DNA of 64,000 bases from UKL13-3 sp044353855. Its GTDB lineage: Bacteria > Bacteroidota > Bacteroidia > UKL13-3. The notes beneath the pieces were generated by a model. That model had not been told where the DNA came from. It saw nothing but the letters and a program-made list of their open reading frames with translations, and did not search any database. The position numbers and the translations under genes are program-made. The stretch is from positions 62,001 to 126,000 of the forward strand of contig JBILBF010000002.1 of NCBI GenBank assembly GCA_044353855.1. The letters are read 5' to 3'. This document shows, piece after piece, positions 25,990 to 34,337 of this stretch (its first letter is position 1; every line of letters begins with the position of its first letter).

Positions 25990-28296
25990 ATGGCAAAAAA
26001 GCAGCAACCTAATCCTGAAAACCCTGAAACGTTTATAGACATCAAAGTCACTAAACCGAAGATTGTTGCCGCAGGAATCCCAGCAGTCATTTCATCGGTG
26101 AAGCATGTATTGAATGAAATGGATCCTATACGAGGATTTAAAGCGTTATCCAAACTCAACCAAAAAGATGGTTTTGATTGCCCTGGTTGTGCATGGCCTG
26201 ATCCAGATGATGATAGATCTCCAATTGCTGAGTATTGCGAAAACGGAGCTAAAGCTATCGCAGAAGAAGCCACGACAAAAGCACTATGGGCAAGTTTTTT
26301 TGCTCATCATAGTGTGACACAATTAGCCGAACTCAACGATTATGAAATAGGAAAAAAAGGACGTGTAGCTGAACCTATGTATTTGCCAGAAGGTGCCACT
26401 CATTATATACCCATCAGTTGGGAAAATGCCTTTAAACTTATTGCCAAAAACTTAAATGAACTGCCTACGCCTCACGATGCATTTTTTTATACATCTGGCC
26501 GTACTAGCAACGAAGCTGCTTTTTTGTACCAACTTTTTGTCCGTGAATTTGGCACCAATAATTTACCCGATTGTAGCAATATGTGCCACGAAAGCAGTGG
26601 TGTCGCATTAAGTGAAACTGTAGGAATTGGAAAGGGTTCGGTAACACTTGAGGATTTTAACCAAGCTGAAGTCATTATCATCTTAGGACAAAATCCGGGT
26701 ACCAATCATCCACGGATGTTAACAGCTTTGCAAAAAGCCAAAGCCAAAGGATGCACCATCATTTCAGTTAATCCCTTGCGCGAAAGTGGATTGGTTGGCT
26801 TTAACAATCCACAAAAATTAAATGGTGTATTGGGTATTAAAGCTCAATTAACCGACATCTTTTTACAAGTGAAAATCAACAGTGATTTAGCCTTAATAAA
26901 AGCCATCGAAAAAATATTATGGGAAGAGGAACAAAAACAACCTGGAAGTATTTTCGATTTAGCCTTTATTGAAGAACAAACTTTGGGCTACCAAGATTTG
27001 GTTCAATCATTTGATAACTATTCTTTAGCTGAATTAAGTGAAGCATGCGGAATTGCTATTGCAGACATTCGTAAAACAGCCGAAGTATTTAAATACAAAA
27101 CAAAGATCATTGCCTGCTGGGCTATGGGTCTCACTCAACATAAAAATGCTGTTGATACGATTAAAGAAGTGGTAAACTTGCTATTGCTCAAAGGCAGTAT
27201 TGGCAAACCAGGAGCGGGTACCTGCCCGGTGCGCGGACATAGTAATGTGCAGGGCGACCGTACGATGGGAATTTATGAAAAACCTTCCAAAGCATTTATT
27301 GATAAACTCAATAGTGTGTTTAACATTAACGCTCCCTATGAACATGGTTTGGATGTAGTGGATTGTATTAAAAAGATGCATTCGGAAAAAGGAAAAGTAT
27401 TTATTGCTATGGGAGGTAATTTTTTATCGGCAACACCTGATACAACTTTTACTGCTCAAGCATTGCGTAATTGCAATCTCACTGTTCAGATTAGCACAAA
27501 ACTCAATCGCAGTCATTTAATTACAGGTAAAGAAGCTTTGATATTACCTACTTATGGTCGTAGTGACAGGGATATTAATGTCAATGGGGAAGAACAATTT
27601 ATTAGCTGTGAAAATTCTATGGGTGTTGTGCAAATGAGTAAAGGTAATTTAAAACCTGTGAGCAACCATTTGTTAAGTGAAAGTGTAATTGTTTGTCAAA
27701 TGGCCAAAGCAACATTATCAAATACCAATACAAACTGGGATAATTTCAAACAACATTACGATTTTATACGTTCCGATATTGAAAAAACCATTCAAGGTTT
27801 TACCGATTACAACAAACGCGTTCGTATACCTGGAGGTTTTTATTTACCAAATAGTGCGCGCGAAGGGAAATTTAATACCCTTACCGGAAAAGCTAATTTT
27901 AATATTGCCGATATTTCCAAAAACCAATTAGCCGAAGATGAATTGATGATGATGACCATTCGAACACATGACCAATTTAATACCACTATTTATGGATTGG
28001 ATGATCGGTACCGCGGTATTTACAATGAACGCAGGGTGATTTTAATGAACGAAAAAGACATTGCCAAACAAGGTTTAAAAGCTGGTGATGTAGTGGATTT
28101 AATGAACAACCACGACAATATTGAGCGCGTGGCCCACAACTTTATTGTGGTGCAATATGATATTCCCGAACAATGCACTGCAACTTATTTCCCTGAAACC
28201 AATGTGCTTGTACCTATTGGATCAGTTGCGGATAAAAGCAATACACCTACCAGTAAATTTGTGGTGTTGAAGTTGAGGAGGCATATTTCAGAGTAA
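25990..28296 (+). CDS. FdhF/YdeP-family molybdopterin oxidoreductase
   Basis: The 768-residue protein is a molybdopterin-dependent oxidoreductase of the FdhF/YdeP type (formate-dehydrogenase-like alpha subunits that work without an obvious redox partner). The N-terminal motif CPGCAWPDPDDD is the family mark. The active-site region DCSNMCHESSGVAL has a plain Cys where selenium-dependent FdhF has selenocysteine. Cofactor-binding segments include QNPGTNHPRMLTAL, PGAGTCPVRGHSNVQGDRTM and the C-terminal MoCo-binding barrel (LMMMTIRTHDQFNTTIYGLD, GDVVDLMNNHD). There is no Tat signal, so it is cytosolic. No molybdenum-cofactor or FdhD gene is nearby. The physiological substrate is uncertain; E. coli YdeP is linked to acid resistance. 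Confidence 0.88.
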   Translation: MAKKQQPNPENPETFIDIKVTKPKIVAAGIPAVISSVKHVLNEMDPIRGFKALSKLNQKDGFDCPGCAWPDPDDDRSPIAEYCENGAKAIAEEATTKALWASFFAHHSVTQLAELNDYEIGKKGRVAEPMYLPEGATHYIPISWENAFKLIAKNLNELPTPHDAFFYTSGRTSNEAAFLYQLFVREFGTNNLPDCSNMCHESSGVALSETVGIGKGSVTLEDFNQAEVIIILGQNPGTNHPRMLTALQKAKAKGCTIISVNPLRESGLVGFNNPQKLNGVLGIKAQLTDIFLQVKINSDLALIKAIEKILWEEEQKQPGSIFDLAFIEEQTLGYQDLVQSFDNYSLAELSEACGIAIADIRKTAEVFKYKTKIIACWAMGLTQHKNAVDTIKEVVNLLLLKGSIGKPGAGTCPVRGHSNVQGDRTMGIYEKPSKAFIDKLNSVFNINAPYEHGLDVVDCIKKMHSEKGKVFIAMGGNFLSATPDTTFTAQALRNCNLTVQISTKLNRSHLITGKEALILPTYGRSDRDINVNGEEQFISCENSMGVVQMSKGNLKPVSNHLLSESVIVCQMAKATLSNTNTNWDNFKQHYDFIRSDIEKTIQGFTDYNKRVRIPGGFYLPNSAREGKFNTLTGKANFNIADISKNQLAEDELMMMTIRTHDQFNTTIYGLDDRYRGIYNERRVILMNEKDIAKQGLKAGDVVDLMNNHDNIERVAHNFIVVQYDIPEQCTATYFPETNVLVPIGSVADKSNTPTSKFVVLKLRRHISE

Positions 28297-28315
28297 ACGC
28301 TACAAATACTCAGAC

Positions 28316-28934
28316 ATGAAATCATTTACACTAGTGGGTTTATTAGCTTTGATGACGAATAATTTAATAGGTCAGAATCATTTTGTGTTTCAGAAATCTA
28401 CATCTTGTGAAATTGGCCCTTCATTCTCCAAAGTATTAGAAAAAAAACAAAACTGGATTTAATATCGACCTCAGGGGGTATTTGACCAATGCATATTCAA
28501 CCGGACTGAGCTTTAATTACACAAGCACAACAAGTTCCGACTCTTTTGGATACAATATTAAAGACCCTATTATTGGATTATTGGAATGCTCATGGTTAAA
28601 CCAATATGACTTCATCATCCAACCCAAATATCGACTAGGAGCCTTTCTCAACAATGGATTCGGGTTAGCGTCTTTAGGTGATAACTCCATTCAGAGCACT
28701 CATTGGAACGGAATAGCCATTGTAACTACAGTAAAAGAATTCGAGACCAATATTTATTACCTGCTCCAACCTGGACTGAATTTTCAATTTCAAATAATTC
28801 GAACATTATGGTTTAACAGCATAGTATCCTACCGCAAATTCTATGGGGAAGATCATTTCTCGGATAAATCACAATTCAACAGTTTTACTTTTTCTGTCGG
28901 GCTTTCCTTTAAAATACGGAATAGAACTATTTGA
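28316..28934 (+). pseudogene. Secreted outer-membrane-like protein interrupted by a one-base frameshift
   Basis: An ATG at 28316 opens a reading frame with a signal peptide (SFTLVGLLALMTNNLIGQN) that runs into a stop at 28460. From about 28440 the +1 frame continues without interruption to TGA at 28934 as a beta-rich protein (STGLSFNYTST, YDFIIQPKYRLGAFLNNGFG, YYLLQPGLNFQFQI, FTFSVGLSFKI), typical of an outer-membrane barrel or PorT-like protein. Skipping one A of the eight-A run 28440-28447 joins the two parts as ...SKVLE-KNKTGFNIDL, giving 205 residues. This may be a true pseudogene, a sequencing error or phase variation at the A-run. It follows the molybdoenzyme gene by 19 bases. Confidence 0.7.
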
Positions 28935-28976
28935 CAACAGATTCGATGCTTGCTTCCATGCCTGATGGCAGCTCAG

Positions 28977-29045
28977 TCTCCTTTGTGCTTAATTCTTACT
29001 CTTTGTGTTCTTTGTGACATCCCTTTGAGCTCCTTGTGGTAAAAC
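28977..29045. repeat. Degenerate CACAAAG-type short-unit repeat
   Basis: The intergenic stretch contains TTTGTG at 28982, 29002 and 29011, then TTTGAG at 29024 and TTGTGG at 29034. On the minus strand it reads as a chain of CACAAAG-like words opening with TTTTACCACAAGGAGCTC. This word pattern (ACCACAAAGG-CACAAAG) resembles an interspersed non-coding repeat I associate with diverse environmental bacterial genomes. No gene or hairpin fits the stretch. The rest of the 28935-29171 gap shows nothing else I can name. Confidence 0.5.
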
Positions 29046-29171
29046 ATGTAGATATAAAGTAGCATATGTTTTCTTTTTACTATTCAATTAAAATAGGACG
29101 AAGTTCATCACAATTACTTAACAGAAAACCATTTCATTATGGTTAACTTTACATTCTTATAAATCAAAACC

Positions 29172-30215
29172 ATGATTCCATCCAAAGCATATGCTGCGCA
29201 AAGCGCAACCTCTCATCTATCTCCTTTTAATTTTGACCGCAGAGCTATTGGCCTTAATGATGTTCATATTCACATCCGATATTGTGGGGTATGCCATTCC
29301 GATTTGCACACGGCTCGCAACGAATGGATTGGTACTATTTATCCAGTCATTCCTGGACATGAAATTGTGGGTGATGTAGTTGCTGTTGGGGCAAACGTAA
29401 CCAAACATAAAGCGGGTGATATAGTTGGTGTGGGCTGTTTTGTAGACTCCTGCCGTGAGTGCAATCCATGTAAAAAAGGACTTGAACAATATTGTGAAAC
29501 TGGATTTATAGGTACGTATAATAAAATTCCTGCTGGTGAAAAACTTCCAACTTACGGTGGTTATTCAAACCAAATTGTGGTAAACGAAAACTATGTTTTG
29601 AAGGTATCTTCACATTTGCCATTGGCCAATATTGCACCATTATTGTGTGCAGGCATTACTACTTATTCTCCTTTACGACATTGGAATGTGGGTAAAGGAC
29701 ATAAAGTTGCAGTATTAGGATTGGGCGGTTTAGGGCATATGGCTGTTAAATTTGCTGTATCATTTGGGGCCGATGTAACCATGCTCAGCAGCAGTCTTTC
29801 TAAAAAAGCAGATGCAGAAAAATTAGGAGCACACCATTTTGTTCTTACTTCAGATGCTTTACAAATGGCACAAATCAATGCTTCATTTGATTTTATCATC
29901 GACACTGTTTCTGCAACTCACGATGTTAATGCTTTTGTTCAATTATTGACGTTAGATGGTGCCATGATTTTATTAGGAGCTCCTCCAACTCCAGCTCAAG
30001 TAGCATCATTTAGCCTAATTGCCAAACGTAGAAAATTGTCGGGTTCACTCATTGGTGGCATAAGCGAAACACAAGAAATGTTGGACTATTGTGCAGAACA
30101 TGCTATTGTAAGCGATGTGGAAGTAATTTCTATGAATCAAATAAACGAAGCATATGAACGCATGTTAGCATCTGATGTAAAATATCGATTTGTGATTGAT
30201 ATGGCAACACTTTAA
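29172..30215 (+). CDS. Zinc-dependent NAD(P) alcohol dehydrogenase (YahK/cinnamyl-alcohol type)
   Basis: The 347-residue cytosolic medium-chain dehydrogenase reduces aldehydes or oxidises alcohols. Catalytic zinc ligands are Cys38 in CGVCHSDLH, His63 and Glu64 in PGHEIVG, with a further Cys around the GG-rich ACIT region (LLCAGIT). The structural zinc is bound by Cys94, Cys97, Cys100 and Cys108 (CRECNPCKKGLEQYC). The Rossmann motif is VLGLGGLGHMAVKFA. The closest pattern is the NADPH-preferring aldehyde reductase YahK. It is monocistronic, with no pathway neighbours, so the natural substrate cannot be told; detoxification of aldehydes is the usual assumption. Confidence 0.93.
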   Translation: MIPSKAYAAQSATSHLSPFNFDRRAIGLNDVHIHIRYCGVCHSDLHTARNEWIGTIYPVIPGHEIVGDVVAVGANVTKHKAGDIVGVGCFVDSCRECNPCKKGLEQYCETGFIGTYNKIPAGEKLPTYGGYSNQIVVNENYVLKVSSHLPLANIAPLLCAGITTYSPLRHWNVGKGHKVAVLGLGGLGHMAVKFAVSFGADVTMLSSSLSKKADAEKLGAHHFVLTSDALQMAQINASFDFIIDTVSATHDVNAFVQLLTLDGAMILLGAPPTPAQVASFSLIAKRRKLSGSLIGGISETQEMLDYCAEHAIVSDVEVISMNQINEAYERMLASDVKYRFVIDMATL

Positions 30216-30284
30216 CAAACAAGGTATTTATTGTTATAGTGTTTTCTTCCTTTTTGTTTTACCTTTATTAAAAAAAATTATACA

Positions 30285-31358
30285 ATGAAAAAGTATATTT
30301 TATTCTTATTTGTTATAACCTTGGTATTTATTACCACACATGCTGCATTCACCTATTCAGCCAGCGCTCCTCCTGCTGGGCTAACCAATGCGCCCGGAGA
30401 AAACAGTTGTACTAACTGTCACTCTACATTTCCATTGGTAACTATAGGTTCTTCATGGGATAGTATTACACTTACATCATCTGTACCACTTTCTTCTTTT
30501 TTACCCAATACAACTTATGTTCTTTCTTTAAGTTTTACAGATGCTAATAGTGCTAAATATGGATTTGAAATGACTGCACTTGAAGCTGGCGCAACTGCAC
30601 TTAGTCCTAGCATTGGTACTTTTACTGATTCCACTTTAGAAACCACCATACAAACCCAAGGTAGCAGAGATTATATCAGCCATTCGGCATTAGGAACTTC
30701 AGCTGTTGGCAATACCAAAACTTGGTTGTTTTATTATACAACACCCACTTCCTTTTCAGGTGGTATTCAATTTTATGTAACAGTCAATTCAACAAATGAA
30801 GATGGTAGTAGTGCCGGTGATAAAATATTTGCAAAAGTATTTAGTTCAACTGTTTTGCCCGTTAAATGGATAAGCCAAAGTGTTAAAACGGCCAATCAAC
30901 TAAACATAATTGAATGGACTACAGCATCAGAAATAAATAATGACCGTTTCGAAATTGAAAAAAGCGAAAATGCTATTCAATGGTTTACAATTGGATCAGT
31001 TAAAGGAAAAGGAAACAGCAACCAGCATAATCATTATAGTTTTAAAGACATAAACAACAAGAATTTGACTAGTTATTACCGAATTAAACAAGTAGACTTT
31101 GATGGAAAATTTGACTATTCAAAAGTATTTTCAACTCAAAAAGCTATAGTAACCGAAAAGGTTAGATATGATTCACAAACAGGAATCATGTATATTGAGC
31201 AACTAGGGTTTAATAACCCAACTATATTAACAAACCTTGATGGACTAACAATTGCGACATACGTGAAAAGTGATGAAGTAAATGTTTCAACAATCCCTAA
31301 AGGAATTTACATTCTCCAATTGCCTTCAAGTACCTTTCAAAAAATATTTATCTACTAA
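30285..31358 (+). CDS. Secreted choice-of-anchor V protein with CxxCH motif and T9SS-type tail
   Basis: The 357-residue protein has a signal peptide ending near THAAFT. The next segment (SASAPPAGLTNAPGENSCTNCH) opens a Reelin-like 'choice-of-anchor V' domain (to about residue 190) and includes a single CTNCH, a c-type haem attachment motif. Residues ~195-290 (LPVKWISQSVK, IIEWTTASEINNDRFEIEKS, YYRIKQVDFDGKFDYSKVF) are the linker module that commonly precedes T9SS sorting domains. The last ~65 residues, ending IPKGIYILQLPSSTFQKIFIY, look like a divergent type A sorting domain. It is probably surface-exposed; whether haem is really bound is unknown. Confidence 0.85.
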   Translation: MKKYILFLFVITLVFITTHAAFTYSASAPPAGLTNAPGENSCTNCHSTFPLVTIGSSWDSITLTSSVPLSSFLPNTTYVLSLSFTDANSAKYGFEMTALEAGATALSPSIGTFTDSTLETTIQTQGSRDYISHSALGTSAVGNTKTWLFYYTTPTSFSGGIQFYVTVNSTNEDGSSAGDKIFAKVFSSTVLPVKWISQSVKTANQLNIIEWTTASEINNDRFEIEKSENAIQWFTIGSVKGKGNSNQHNHYSFKDINNKNLTSYYRIKQVDFDGKFDYSKVFSTQKAIVTEKVRYDSQTGIMYIEQLGFNNPTILTNLDGLTIATYVKSDEVNVSTIPKGIYILQLPSSTFQKIFIY

Positions 31359-31361
31359 AAA

Positions 31362-31736
31362 TTAAAGTTGATCTTGAATTCTTTTAATTAATAATTGACT
31401 AATTCGTTTGTTCAAAGAAGAACTATTTTGTAGGTAATAAGAAAATTCTTCGAACGTAAATAATCCTATTACACAACCAATTAGTTGGTTGCGTAATACA
31501 GCATCTTTGCGAATGGTGTTTTCTATAAACAATAATTTTTCTTTGGGATCAGTGGGACTCGAAACCTCAGCTATTTTTAAGCTAAAAAAATGAAGTATGA
31601 TATTATTTTGTAATTTTAAAATGGGCCGTAACGCTTCATTTTGAAAAGTCTCTTGATCTAAACTCGCTCTATTTTCATCAATTACAATGTCTGGACGAAG
31701 CTCCATAAATTGGATATCTCTTTGTGTTTGGTTCAT
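31362..31736 (-). CDS. Small conserved Bacteroidota protein, function unknown
   Basis: The 124-residue soluble helical protein has no signal peptide. Features: ELRPDIVID near the start, FQNEALRPILKLQNNIILHFF in the middle (a long helix), and RNQLIGCVIGLFTFEEFSYYL then LNKRISQLLIKRIQDQL at the end. I believe similar short proteins occur across Flavobacteriia-like genomes, sometimes labelled 'glyoxalase' without the metal ligands of that fold. I would not use that label: no His/Glu metal pattern is present. It is convergent with the preceding gene (stops 3 bases apart) and divergent from the cold-shock gene. Confidence 0.7.
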   Translation of the reverse strand: MNQTQRDIQFMELRPDIVIDENRASLDQETFQNEALRPILKLQNNIILHFFSLKIAEVSSPTDPKEKLLFIENTIRKDAVLRNQLIGCVIGLFTFEEFSYYLQNSSSLNKRISQLLIKRIQDQL

Positions 31737-31796
31737 ATAAAATAGTATTTAGGAACGCTGATTTTTATCATCAATCCTTTTTCTTTCAACAAATCT

Positions 31797-31827
31797 ATTG
31801 TTTATCTGCGAATTACACTTACCTTGC
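31797..31827 (+). promoter_or_regulatory. Promoter of the cold-shock gene
   Basis: ATTG (31797-31800) stands 19 nt before TACCTTGC (31820-31827), matching the TTTG-N19-TAnnTTTG layout with small deviations. It leaves a short 5' leader of about 23 nt before the ATG at 31851. Confidence 0.5.
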
Positions 31828-31850
31828 AGCCTCATTTAATAAATAATACA

Positions 31851-32045
31851 ATGCAAGAAGGAACAGTAAAGTTTTTCAACGAAACGAAAGGCTTCGGATT
31901 TATCACTCCAAACGACAGTAACGAAAAAGATATTTTCGTACACGTGTCAGGTTTAAAAAGTGAAATCCGCGAAAACGACAAAGTAAGTTACGAAACGCAA
32001 AGCGGCCCACGTGGTATGAATGCAGTTAACGTAAGTGTTATATAA
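31851..32045 (+). CDS. Cold-shock domain protein (CspA family)
   Basis: The 64-residue single cold-shock domain is an OB-fold RNA/DNA chaperone. Both RNA-binding motifs are present: RNP1 as KGFGFIT (residues 13-19) and RNP2 as DIFVHVS. The first residues MQEGTVKFFNETKG match the family start, so the ATG at 31851 is chosen over a TTG nine codons upstream that falls in the promoter. It melts secondary structure in mRNAs in the cytoplasm. It has its own promoter and terminator. Confidence 0.95.
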   Translation: MQEGTVKFFNETKGFGFITPNDSNEKDIFVHVSGLKSEIRENDKVSYETQSGPRGMNAVNVSVI

Positions 32046-32074
32046 TTTTATATTATTACCATTTTGTTGAAAAC

Positions 32075-32105
32075 AAAAAAACAGACCTAGGGTCTGTTTT
32101 TTTTT
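32075..32105 (+). terminator. Terminator of the cold-shock gene
   Basis: AAAAACAGACC pairs with GGTCTGTTTTT around a three-base loop (TAG); the T-run extends to 32105. It lies 30 bases after the stop. Confidence 0.93.
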
Positions 32106-32139
32106 GCTCTAAACTTATCTATAATGGATAAAACTAGCT

Positions 32140-32147
32140 TATTTTTG
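32140..32147 (+). promoter_or_regulatory. -7 box of the FUSC gene
   Basis: TATTTTTG matches TAnnTTTG exactly and lies 22 nt before the FUSC ATG and downstream of the cold-shock terminator. No convincing -33 element is seen. Confidence 0.45.
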
Positions 32148-32169
32148 AAAGTGATTAAGCTACACAAGC

Positions 32170-34305
32170 ATGCCACACTCCATCCACACATCATCCAAAA
32201 GGCTTAAACAGTTTTTATATAGTCAATATTTTGGAAATGGATTTAGAGTAACCCTAGGCGTTTTATTACCTTCACTCCTATTTTTTCAAACAAACAATAT
32301 TGAAATAGGTATAGCACTATCGCTTGGTGCATTATGTGTGAGCATACCCGATAACCCTGGTCCAGCATATCATAGAAGAAATGCTATGCTTATTACTGCT
32401 GTTTCTATTTTTGTGATGGCTTTAAGTATAGGTTTACTAGTACCATATGTATGGGCAACAGCAATATTAATAGCAGTAAGTTGTTTTGTATTATCAATGT
32501 TAAATGTATTTGGTGCTAGAGCTGCTGCTATTGGTTCTTCTGTTTTAATTGTGCTCATACTGGGAATTGACTCAATACAAAGTTGGCAACAAACTGTGGT
32601 ATACGCAGGATATATTTTAGCCGGAGGTTTATGGTATTTTATATTAAGTATAAGCACCCAAAAATTATTGCCTTATAGACCTGCTGAACAAGCATTAGGG
32701 GAGTGTGTATTAGAAGTAGCTATGTTTATTCGAATCAAAGCTGAATTTTATAACGAAGAAAAAGAAATTGATAAAACATATGAACTGTTATTAGACCAAC
32801 AAGTAGTTGTTAGCCAACACCAAGAGACCGTTAGAGATATTTTGTTTAGAACGCGTAAACTATTGCGCGACACCTCACCAACTGGTCGTAAATTGTTGCT
32901 TACCTTCATCGATTTAGTTGATTTGTATGAAAAAACCAATGCAACTCATAATCGGTATTTAACGTTAAAAACACAATACAAGGGATTGGCTATTCTTTCA
33001 GTCTTTCATCAAATCATTATCCAATTAGCAGAGGAACTTGAACATATTGGCGAAGGACTTCATAACCATTCAGAAGTAACACCAATCCATAACTTTAAAA
33101 CAAACATTGCGGTATTAAAAACTAAAATGGATGAATTAGAACACTCAGGATACAATGTATTGGCCCTGAAAAAAATTCTGATTAATATCAAAAATATAGC
33201 TTCACGCATCCATCGGATGTACGAATATGCTTCAAATCCGATTAAGCTATCCGTTTATAGAAGTAAAAATCTCCGTCAATTTGCTCCACATCAATTAATA
33301 GATTGGAACTTATTTAAGGCAAATATTACTCCAACCTCCAATCACTTTAGACATGCAGCTAGGGTTTCAATTGTATGCTTACTTGCCTTTATTTTTACAC
33401 AAACGGTTTCTGAAGGGCCTCATAGTTATTGGATTTTGCTTACTATTATAGTGATTTTAAAACCTGGATTTAGCTTAACCAAACAACGGAACATAGAGCG
33501 CGTATCAGGAACAATTGCTGGTGGACTAATTGGACTTGTAGTGCTCAATTATTTTCCAACAGTTACTGCTCGTTTTATTTTTTTAGGATTATTTATGCTG
33601 CTCACGTATAGTTTTATTCGTATACGATATGTATTGGGTGTTTTGTTCATGACTCCTTACATTTTAATTGTATTTAGCTTCACCACACATTACAACGAAG
33701 CAGTTGTAGCATGGGAACGTATAATCGACACCCTTATTGGAGCAGGAGCAGCTTTTGCAGCTAGCTATTTTATATTTCCAACCTGGGAATCCAATCAACT
33801 TAAAAATGCGGTGGTTGAAATGTTATATGCGAACACTCAATATTTTACAAAAATACTTGAAAGAAGCAACATCAATGATAAGTCGCAATCAGATTATCGA
33901 CTTGCCCGCAGAGATATTTATGTAAAAACAGCTCAACTTACAACAGCATTTCAACATATGCTTTCTGAGCCTAAAAGCAAACAAAAACAGGCCGATTTAT
34001 TGTATCGTTTTAGTATATTAAATTACCAATTGTCATCCTATATGGCTACATTATCCTATCAATTGGAATCAAATGAACATTTATCAATAGAACAACTTAA
34101 ACAATTGCGATCCATTTGGTATGTGATAAAAGAAAGTTACGAAAAAATTGCAGGTATAAATAGTACAAATGAGTTAGCTATTCAAATTCCATTGAAAGAG
34201 AACAACTTGATAAGCAATGATTTTTTGACAGAATTACATCAAACGGCTACCGATATTAAAAAAAATGCAGCTGCGTTTTTATTTTCAGATTCAAATACAC
34301 TTTAA
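32170..34305 (+). CDS. FUSC-family inner-membrane protein (YccS/YhfK-like)
   Basis: The 711-residue protein has two membrane blocks with about five or six helices each (about residues 20-165 and 395-535), each followed by a cytoplasmic helical region, the duplicated layout of the fusaric-acid-resistance/aluminium-activated transporter superfamily. The first block includes IEIGIALSLGALCVSIPDNPG, and the second includes SYWILLTIIVILKPGFSLT with the typical ERVSGTIAGGLIGL turn. Members export aromatic acids or act as channels, but for this subgroup no substrate is established. There is no membrane-fusion partner gene nearby. The nucleoid-associated gene follows after 32 bases. Confidence 0.88.
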   Translation: MPHSIHTSSKRLKQFLYSQYFGNGFRVTLGVLLPSLLFFQTNNIEIGIALSLGALCVSIPDNPGPAYHRRNAMLITAVSIFVMALSIGLLVPYVWATAILIAVSCFVLSMLNVFGARAAAIGSSVLIVLILGIDSIQSWQQTVVYAGYILAGGLWYFILSISTQKLLPYRPAEQALGECVLEVAMFIRIKAEFYNEEKEIDKTYELLLDQQVVVSQHQETVRDILFRTRKLLRDTSPTGRKLLLTFIDLVDLYEKTNATHNRYLTLKTQYKGLAILSVFHQIIIQLAEELEHIGEGLHNHSEVTPIHNFKTNIAVLKTKMDELEHSGYNVLALKKILINIKNIASRIHRMYEYASNPIKLSVYRSKNLRQFAPHQLIDWNLFKANITPTSNHFRHAARVSIVCLLAFIFTQTVSEGPHSYWILLTIIVILKPGFSLTKQRNIERVSGTIAGGLIGLVVLNYFPTVTARFIFLGLFMLLTYSFIRIRYVLGVLFMTPYILIVFSFTTHYNEAVVAWERIIDTLIGAGAAFAASYFIFPTWESNQLKNAVVEMLYANTQYFTKILERSNINDKSQSDYRLARRDIYVKTAQLTTAFQHMLSEPKSKQKQADLLYRFSILNYQLSSYMATLSYQLESNEHLSIEQLKQLRSIWYVIKESYEKIAGINSTNELAIQIPLKENNLISNDFLTELHQTATDIKKNAAAFLFSDSNTL

Positions 34306-34322
34306 CAGCTCATAATTTCTGC

Positions 34323-34330
34323 TATCTTGC
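34323..34330 (+). promoter_or_regulatory. -7-like box of the nucleoid-associated protein gene
   Basis: TATCTTGC, the same word form as at the cold-shock gene (TACCTTGC), lies 7 nt before the ATG at 34338. This suggests a very short leader and expression independent of the FUSC gene. Confidence 0.4.
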
Positions 34331-34337
34331 GTAGCTT

